NCBI GenBank assembly: GCA_029448655.1
Contig: JACCLO010000002.1
Span: forward strand, 5,186,249-5,250,248
Reading direction: 5' to 3'
DNA length: 64,000 nucleotides
DNA from: Wolfiporia cocos
Lineage: Eukaryota > Basidiomycota > Agaricomycetes > Polyporales > Phaeolaceae
Positions 57,196-64,000 of the stretch are shown here, one piece after another (within the stretch, counting starts at the first letter, position 1; every line of letters begins with the position of its first letter). The position numbers and the translations under genes are program-made. The notes under the pieces are model-generated. The model did no database searches. It worked only from the letters and a program-made list of their open reading frames with translations, and was not told the origin of the DNA.

Positions 57196-58321
57196 AGAAA
57201 CTCACCTGCCTGTCAGCACGCCTCGCATTGGAGTATGAACAGGACATACAGGCACTGCAAGAAGAGCGCAATCAGGTGGCAAGACACATGCGTGCGTTTC
57301 TGATCCCAGCTGGTTATCGACGTGACATGGTGACGATATCGCTATCCGAGCCCGTGCTCGCTGAGGCCGCACGGCTGGTATTCACCGTGTTTGACTCACC
57401 AGGGGCGCTGCTGGAGTTGGTGCGGTATTCTTATGTGCGCATGGGTGATCGCGGGAGCGTCATGATACGTCTACTCCTTTTACTGGCATGCGACAGAAAA
57501 AGCTATCCAGCGTCCTACATGTCGCTCAGAAATTTCTCATACGTGATGGTACCTGACTTCCTGGAGGAGCTCTGGCCCGGCTGCGATGTCTCCTAGGCTC
57601 AGCCGATATTCGTCTCGTTTGCGGAGGGCGCGAAAGAGCCGCTTGCTTGGCCATATCGGCGACAGGAGCCAGCACTAACGTTGGGGGAAGCCTTCAAGGA
57701 TGCGAAGATATTCTTCAACCACTTTATCCAGCTGTGCGAGGGCATGGTCAACCGCGTGTGTCTGCATGCCCTCATGATGCACGGAGCGGCGGGGGTATGC
57801 TATCCCCGTCAATCTGACATCAAGATCATCATCCCCGTCTTGTTCGACGGGTAGACACTCCAGCACGCGAAGATAACCGCCATCGTCGTCCAAGTCACAC
57901 TGAAGCGGCGCTCGAGCTATAGGGCGGTTGGCGCCATTGTTTGATCTCATCGACCCATTAGAGCTGGATATCTTCCGACCGATGCAGTACAAGCCGCCGA
58001 TCATTCGCATCGTGCTCGCGCCAAGAGCGGAAGGCGAAAGCTTCAGCATCGGTCCTTTCAACCCTGACGATGCGAGCTCAGGTACGCGTTCCGTCTCGGT
58101 GCACAAACGTTGGGAGGGGCCTCCCACCTGACATGCGAGCAATCTCCCGCAGAGGCATTCACCGCGTACGATGTGTGGTCGGCCGGCATGGACAAGCTTG
58201 GCCCGGTAGTGCGAGGCGACAGATCGGTCTGGGACGGTCTTCTTGATGCTGCGTTGGGGCGGAGGACTATGTTTGGGGCAACGCAGGAAGCGACGGTGTG
58301 GACCATGATGAGTGTGCCATG
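56679..58321 (+). pseudogene. Broken member of a large basidiomycete family of unknown function
   Basis: Exon 1 (56679-56951) ends LDRLIRMGRPL. Exon 2 starts after CCAG at about 57008 (FTTRYKYGLMDVRMEIIYFA). After a CT-repeat tract the reading resumes (KLTCLSARLALEYEQD, GDRGSVMIRLLLLLACDRKS). Later parts are in different frames: SDIKIIIPVLFDG before a TAG at about 57852, then PPIIRIVLAPRAE (57985) and FTAYDVWSAGMDKLG (58160). GRPLF..RY, GDRG...LLLLA.D and FTAYD.W.AG are, as I recall, features of a family common in Agaricomycetes without known function. The stop and frame changes suggest a pseudogene. Identification is from memory only. Confidence 0.6.
57114..57192 (+). repeat. (CT)n microsatellite, 79 bp
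   Basis: About 39 uninterrupted CT units, lying between two coding blocks of the pseudogene and probably in or next to an intron. It ends in CTGTCAG, a usable splice acceptor. Confidence 0.97.
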
Positions 58322-60370
58322 AACGAGAAGCTGTTGTAGGAATAGAAATAGCGCCCGCCGCCGCCGGTGAGCACAACAAACAATCCTTTTTGCATTCCAA
58401 GTCAAGTCGGTCATCCCGGATTACCTGTGTGCCGCGTGTGCACCACCACAGAGCTGCAGCGTGGGCGTGCCGCAGCTCGCGCATACTTTTCCTGCGCATT
58501 TGCACACTATTGTTACCTATCCGTCCGCGCACCCTGCCGGCAGGCCGGCCGCGCACGGCAGCCGACGTGCAGAGCCCGGGGGCATCCGCCGGACGCACGC
58601 AGCAGACGCACGATGCGTGCAAGGGAGAAGAGGGTTATGAAACAATATCCGTCAGCATGTGCGCGCCCCGCGCGGTCGGGGATGCCCTCGGGGCGGGAGA
58701 ACGTAAGGCGAATTCTGCACAACACGCACCGCAGCCTGTTCTGATCCGCGCGCAATAGTATGCATACCGCGCGCGGCTGTGGATCCTCGTGCGCCGCAGC
58801 AGGCCGCCCGTCTTTGCTGTGCTGTGGAGAGCTCGTGCCGTATGCGTGCGCGGGGCGACGCTGCTTACGTCAGCTGGCTGTCGATGATCGGTTGCGTACG
58901 CAACATTGGGCGCGTCGATCGTGTCGTCATCGAATTAGGAGAAGCCGCGCGCAAATGCACAGGCGCGCAGCAGCTCTAGCGACAGGACCTGCATTATGAG
59001 AGCACACCATACGAGACTGCGGAGCATATAGGGTGCAGTATGGCGCCCCGTTCAGGCGAGCGTCGACGCCCAAGCGCGGGGGGAAGGCGGCTGGAACTTG
59101 CAATCGGAGGAAGCCTACGCCTGAAGACCAAATCGGAGAAGGATTAAAGGAGGTTACGCGTGCGAGCGGCGAAGAGAGAACAAACGGGGATATGCCCGAT
59201 CGCATGCCGATCTCGACGTCGAAGGCCGAGTCACACGTGATGCGCGGAGACGACTTGAGGCTTGCGATACGCAGGCAGCCCAAAAGCAGAATTGGAGACG
59301 CAGAGAACCCACGCGCGCCCTGTGGTGCTGGAGAAGGACGCATCCCCGAGTGGGTGCCCGAACCGGGTCGCCTATGTGGGGCATGCTCCGCTGTGGGCGA
59401 CCCATCGACACGCGCGGTCGGGTGTCGTCGGGCGCGAGTAGGAGCCCTTGCTAAAAGGCAATCGTCAAGCACAGGCGCGAACCGGGTCGCCACATGCGAC
59501 ATTGTGCGCACGCGCGGCGCTGCATGGAGATGGAGCTGCGACCCTGAGCAGGGTCCGCGGCGGGGGACAAAACGGCGATAGTGCGCCTCACTGCCAGCGC
59601 GCTGCGCGACGGTGCCGGGGCGCACATCCGCCACAGCGTCTGGGCGTTGCGCGTGCGAGCTCGGAGGGCGGTCATGTGAGGTTCTGGGCGTGCGGGGCCG
59701 TCATACTTTGTGGCGTCGTCGGGCAATGCGCGAACGTCCAAAGGGAATCTGCCCAACGCGAGGCGCATCTTGGCGGCTTGGCGGGCGCATCGGGGAGGCA
59801 GATCTCCTCTCCGGGACAACGCGCGCTCCGGGTAGGCGTAGAGGCATTGCCAGATCCTGTCAATGCCCGATGGCGGGAGAAGCGCCCCTCGATACTAATA
59901 GCAACTCGGCAGATGACCATCCTCCGCCTGCTGGGTCGTCCGCGGCTTTCGCTCTGTTCCATTCTATGTTGTACGGTGCGAATAGTACAAGGTCTTCGGG
60001 CAGATGCCCGACTTGACGTCCCCGCTCCACCAATGACTGCGTGGTGTTCATTCGCCTTCCACGCGGTGCATCGAATGGCGCGGACGCGTCCCACCGGGCC
60101 CTGTCCTGACTAACGCTCAGACTCCAGCCAATTGCGGCTGCTCCGTCTGTTGCATTGCATGTACGCGGGAAGATGCGTCCGAATCCTCATAAGCTGTAGC
60201 ACAGCTCGCCATCGCAGCACCATCTCGCTGTTCGCCCGCCTCTCGCTCCACCGGCGTATCGCTCGCTACGTGCAAGCACGCCCATCCGAGTCTCTCCGCA
60301 CGCCCCACCCCCGCACTCTTATAAGTGACATCGACCCCGCACCGCGACGCCCCGATCGACAATAGCAACC
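58322..60370. other. GC-rich intergenic region, no gene recognised
   Basis: Long open frames on both strands (for example 59033-59581 plus and 58927-59634 minus) overlap each other and are rich in Arg, Ala and Gly, as expected by chance in GC-rich DNA. CTTATAAG at about 60318 is a likely TATA box for the downstream gene. Confidence 0.5.
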
Positions 60371-61713
60371 ATGTCCGCACCACATAGCGAGAACCCCCTC
60401 AAGGGCGTGCAGGCGTTCGTGTTCGACACGTTCGGCACCGTCGTCGACTGGCGCACCGGTATCTCGCGGCAGCTCCGCGCACGGTTCGACGGCATCGTCG
60501 ATGACGGTGCGTGTGTCTTGCCCGGCTACGCTGCCGGCGCCGCTCACCGTGCATGGTGCAGACTGGGACGCGTTGACCGCCGAGTGGCGCGAAGGCTACT
60601 ATGAGATGACGTGCGCTGTCCGATAGCCGTCACTTGCGCGCCCGACTCACGCACCGCGTTTGCAGGTTCGCCATCGCGAAAGGCGCGCAGGGCACGCTCA
60701 ACGTCGATGTAATGCACCGCCAGGTATGTTGCCCCTACCCCGCGTCTGCTATCGCTGCCATCACGTATCGGGCCTCGATCATGATTTGATTTGAGATCGG
60801 GTTATCGCGATGTCGATGTTGCCACACCATCACCATGTCACGGCCTGCCACATGTCTTGCCACATCCCTTACGGTGGCAGATAGTCTATGGCTCCATCAT
60901 GTGGTCGGTGGCTTATCGCGCAAGGCCTCCGCCCAGCCCTTCTACTTCCACTCACTGACCCCCCATGCCTTACCCGTACACAGATTCTCGACCGCATGCT
61001 GGCTAGCCCGCGCTGGGCGCACCTCGCACCACACGTCGTGACCGACGCGCAGCGCCATGAGCTTGTCCTCTTCTGGCATGACATCCCAGGTACGCCGCCG
61101 CCACCGTGCACAGACGACCTGCCAGCTGACCGCACGCACAGGCTGGGCAGACACCACCGCGGGCCTGTACGCGCTCAAGAAGCACGCGATCATTGGCCCG
61201 CTTTCGAATGGGAATGTGCGCACGCTCGTCGACATGGTGTGTCCCCCCTTTCCCCATTCCCCCTCCCCATTCCCCCCTCTTCCCTTCCTCCCCTCTCGCA
61301 CGAGCTGACGCGCCCCCACGCAGGCGAAGAATGGCGACCTCCCGTGGGACGTGATCCTCTCCTCGGAGCTGCTCGGCTCGTACAAGCCGAACCCGAAGAT
61401 GTACCTCGGCGCGCTGCAGCACCTCTCGCTCGCGCCGCACCAGTGCGCGATGGTCGCCGCGCACATTTACGACCTCCGCGCGGCCGCGTCGCACGGGATG
61501 CGCACCGTGTTCGTCCGCCGCCCCCAGGAGCCCGACGCGCCCGACGATATCCGCGCGAAGAGCGATGGCGGTGAGGTCGACGTGTACGCCGAGAGCTTCC
61601 TCGAGGTTGCGCGCGTGCTCGAGGCTGCGCGGAGGGAGGAGCTGGAGGACGCGGAGCGCGCGCGGAGGGCAGGCAGGAGGGAGGGCGGGCGGGAGTTGCG
61701 CGCGAGCTTGTGA
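60371..61713 (+). CDS. Haloacid dehalogenase-like hydrolase, type II (2-haloacid dehalogenase family)
   Basis: Predicted cytosolic hydrolase of the HAD superfamily; the type II family removes halogen from 2-haloalkanoic acids, but the substrate here is not proven. Six exons (60371-60506, 60562-60610, 60666-60723, 60984-61089, 61142-61236, 61324-61713) total 834 nt and give 277 residues with no internal stop. The nucleophile Asp is in FVFDTFGTVVDW at residues 16-27. Motif II is GPLSNGN, with the Ser typical of the family. The motif III lysine is in YKPNPKMY. The acidic end motif reads MVAAHIYDLRAAASHGMRT. The C-terminus adds a Glu/Arg-rich helix (ARREELEDAERARRAG). A TATA box lies about 50 bases before the ATG. 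Confidence 0.92.
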
Positions 61714-63470
61714 ATGCGCGGACGGGAATAACAAAATAGTCGAGAGTCGTTATGAGTACTTTTGCTATTAAATTTCAGACATTGGATCCAAGTGCTGGGC
61801 TTCATAGGAAGCTCCACTACAATCAACATTCACTATGCAATAACATGTTAGTTTGTTGATGATCTGCGGCGGCAAAGGTGATCACACGTCAAATCTATAT
61901 TCCACGGCTCAGATCGCATTCACTATCACCGGCGTCGCCATGAGTCGCTCTACGCGTGGCACTTAGTATTTTCTAGTATAATGCACTGACACCTGCAGGT
62001 CCAGGATGTGCTCGAGTATCTTTGTTTAGATTGCAAAAGGTTAAAGGACATGTATTGTTGATGCAGTTTGATTGTTTTTCTAAATCACATTTGTATCCCA
62101 CCGCAGTAAACGAAGTACAAAGGCGGCCGCGCTGGGCACAGTGACTGCGGAGGGCGGTTACATAGACGTTTCGGGCGCGTCAGGGGAGAAGTTGTAGATG
62201 AGATACATTCTGATTGATTAATGGAGCAATGGCCGCTACCGATGAGTATATCTAGGTATCTTTGTGTTCTCAGCCAGAGGAACCGGATGTCTTTCGATAT
62301 CTCTCGGAATGCTGTGAAATATCCCAGATATATTGAGATAGACATTCTACATATCCAAGTATATCTAGATAATTTTGTGCTTCTTACGGTAGCTCAATCT
62401 CATGGAATTGCGTTCATACAGTCAGGGAGATAAGCATAGATTGATAGCTTTTTGCACATTCAACAACCAAACAACCAAAGGTATGCCAAGGTACAAGATC
62501 ACAGAAATCAGTTCACACCTTCATGTAGAAATGTCTGTGGGCTGTGATGCCTAATACTAGTCACTGATATCATTGTTGCCATTAGCAGCACTGCTGCACA
62601 AATACCATCAAAAGCTGGACCGTAAAGTCAGGCGCATGCGTCGAATGCGTTATGAATGACTTAGAGTACAACGTTTGCAACTCGTTATTTATGTCGAGTG
62701 AAGGAGCATACAGAAACAGAGTACATGTTTTGAGTGACACGGCACTTATGTTGAGCAGACACATTTGCATTTAAATGTAAGTGTGTATCAGGTGTACTAT
62801 ATGAAGCTACAGCTTCTGGAGAGGTAGACTTCAATGCAACGAAAAAGATGCTTCTATAGCATCTTCTGGCATGTATAAGGCGACACACGAAGGTTTTTGA
62901 AGACTTTCACAGCATCATTTGTGTGTACCTCTAGTGCCACGGGCATGGAATAAGGAGCTCTCCGCTGAGGTAGTACACTTTCCGGTCAACAAGTGACAGA
63001 AGAGAGAGACCGTCCGTCCAATAACATCCGCGAGTGGGTCGATGCTGATGCTATGGCTGGTCAAAAGGCCAGAGGCAGCTGAAGGAATTGCAAAGCAGGA
63101 AGTATAGGAACTCCTATATTGGCAAGCACTTTGCGCGTCTGTTGCATATCTCATGGTACGTAAGGTGGAGCATTCTGCCTGACGAACTCCTGGTTCGCAA
63201 ACATTTTCCGGGGGGACAACGGCAGTGGTATATGGAACGCTACCACAAGAGACAGGAGGGTGTAGCAATAGGTGGAAAAAGAAGAAACGTACCTAAAGGA
63301 TGGGACAGGATGATATTCATGACTGAGTCGCATCTAAACTGGTGTGGACGGAGAGCGAAGGCACGTGAATCTACTAGCTTAATTACCTGTGGCCTCGCCA
63401 CAAACACATAATTTAATCACTTCAATATGATATCCCAATCCATGTGTGCCTATTTGAGATAACAGGGAAA
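61714..63470. other. AT-rich region, no gene recognised
   Basis: Short open frames only. One at 63088-63411 (107 codons; KHFPGGQRQWYMERYHKRQE) reads like a protein but has no family I know and no clear neighbour; it could be a transposon relic. Around 62240-62390 TATATCTAGGTAT and TATATCTAGATA form loose palindromes. Confidence 0.4.
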
Positions 63471-64000
63471 GTCAGACCATTCACACACAAAGCAAGGGTT
63501 TTTTGAACTTACCTGTGGATTCCCTATGGGTTCCCCTCTTCTGTTCCTTGTCTCTGTCCGCTCAGCCACTCCTCCACCCTGCTGATGCTTGGTCTTGTCA
63601 TCACTTCACTTGTAATACTGTGTAATATGGTGTGTCAAATAATCCTGAATATTCTTCATTTTTGCAATCTTTCAGCAGGCATCTACAGCACAGGCAATTT
63701 ATATTACAGAAATCCCCATGGCATGGGGTACAAATCCCTGTGGCAAGGGCCACAAATCCCCATGGCATAGGACACAAATCCCTGTCAGACCATTCACACA
63801 CAAAGCAAGGGATTTTTTGGACTTACCTGTGGATTCCCCATGAATTTCCTGTGGATTACCCATGGGTTCCCCTCTTCTATTCCTTGTCTCTGCACACTCA
63901 GCCACTCCTCCATCTCACTGATGCTCGGTCTCATCATTGCTTCACTTGTAATACTGTGTAATATGGTGTGTCAAATAATCCTGAATTTTTGCAATCTTTT
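63471..64000 (-). repeat. R3 repeat in tandem, about 310-330 bp period, running off the window
   Basis: AGACCATTCACACACAAAGCAAGGG starts at about 63475 and again at about 63788. Both are followed by TTACCTGTGGATTCCC, CCACTCCTCCA and TGTGTAATATGGTGTGTCA. The second copy is cut by the window end. The inverse of part of it matches 24800-24950. Between the copies, short words such as CCCCATGGCA and ACAAATCCC recur. Confidence 0.8.

Noticed and set aside
57675..58622. 315-codon open frame on the minus strand
   Set aside because: It overlaps the plus-strand pseudogene, shows no motif, and its Arg/Pro/Ser-rich content fits a GC-rich shadow frame.
58927..59634. Long overlapping open frames on both strands
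   Set aside because: GC-rich DNA with few stop codons; no splice structure or family motif.

Overview
The window looks like nuclear DNA of a filamentous basidiomycete, most likely a wood-decay Agaricomycete. Host genes are split by introns of about 45-60 nt, micro-exons occur, and one pseudogene resembles a protein family I associate with Agaricomycetes. Most of the remaining DNA is nested transposons. There are no bacterial features, rRNA genes or CRISPR arrays.

Host genes. Five are supported. 390-4383 (-) is an ankyrin-PH-FFAT oxysterol-binding protein of the Osh1/Swh1 type; 11 exons sum to 1152 codons. 5988-8556 (+) is a 13-exon flavin-containing monooxygenase of 625 codons. 9150-9982 (+) is cytosine deaminase (FCY1 type, 159 codons, with a 14-nt exon). 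38159-40514 (-) is a membrane-anchored cytochrome P450. 60371-61713 (+) is a type II haloacid dehalogenase-like hydrolase of 277 codons. The last exon of an M20 peptidase (10388-10565) and a broken member of a large basidiomycete family (56679-58321) are gene relics.

Transposons. Element A (11796-20271) is a Ty3/Gypsy element with 708/714-bp LTRs and a CATTA target duplication; two solo LTRs of its family lie at 23763 and 25612. Element B (41578-45183) is the 5' part of a second Gypsy lineage. It is cut off at the start of its RT by the left LTR of Element C (45184-55388), a third lineage of 10.2 kb. A 2.9-kb non-autonomous LTR element (30120-33025) has 163-bp LTRs and a GAAAC duplication. 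A hAT-like MITE (55519-56132) has an 8-bp duplication. A larger TIR element, several dispersed repeats and a right-edge tandem repeat fill the rest.

Main discovery candidate. Elements A, B and C each carry a complete trimeric-type dUTPase domain, but at three different places: after the protease in A, between gag and protease in B, and at the extreme C-terminus after the chromodomain in C. Element C also has two unrecognised ORFs and a second promoter-like block between its 5' LTR and gag. Element A has an extra 3' reading frame with a coiled coil and a double zinc knuckle. The TGA stops that break these elements can all be explained as CGA to TGA changes at CpG.
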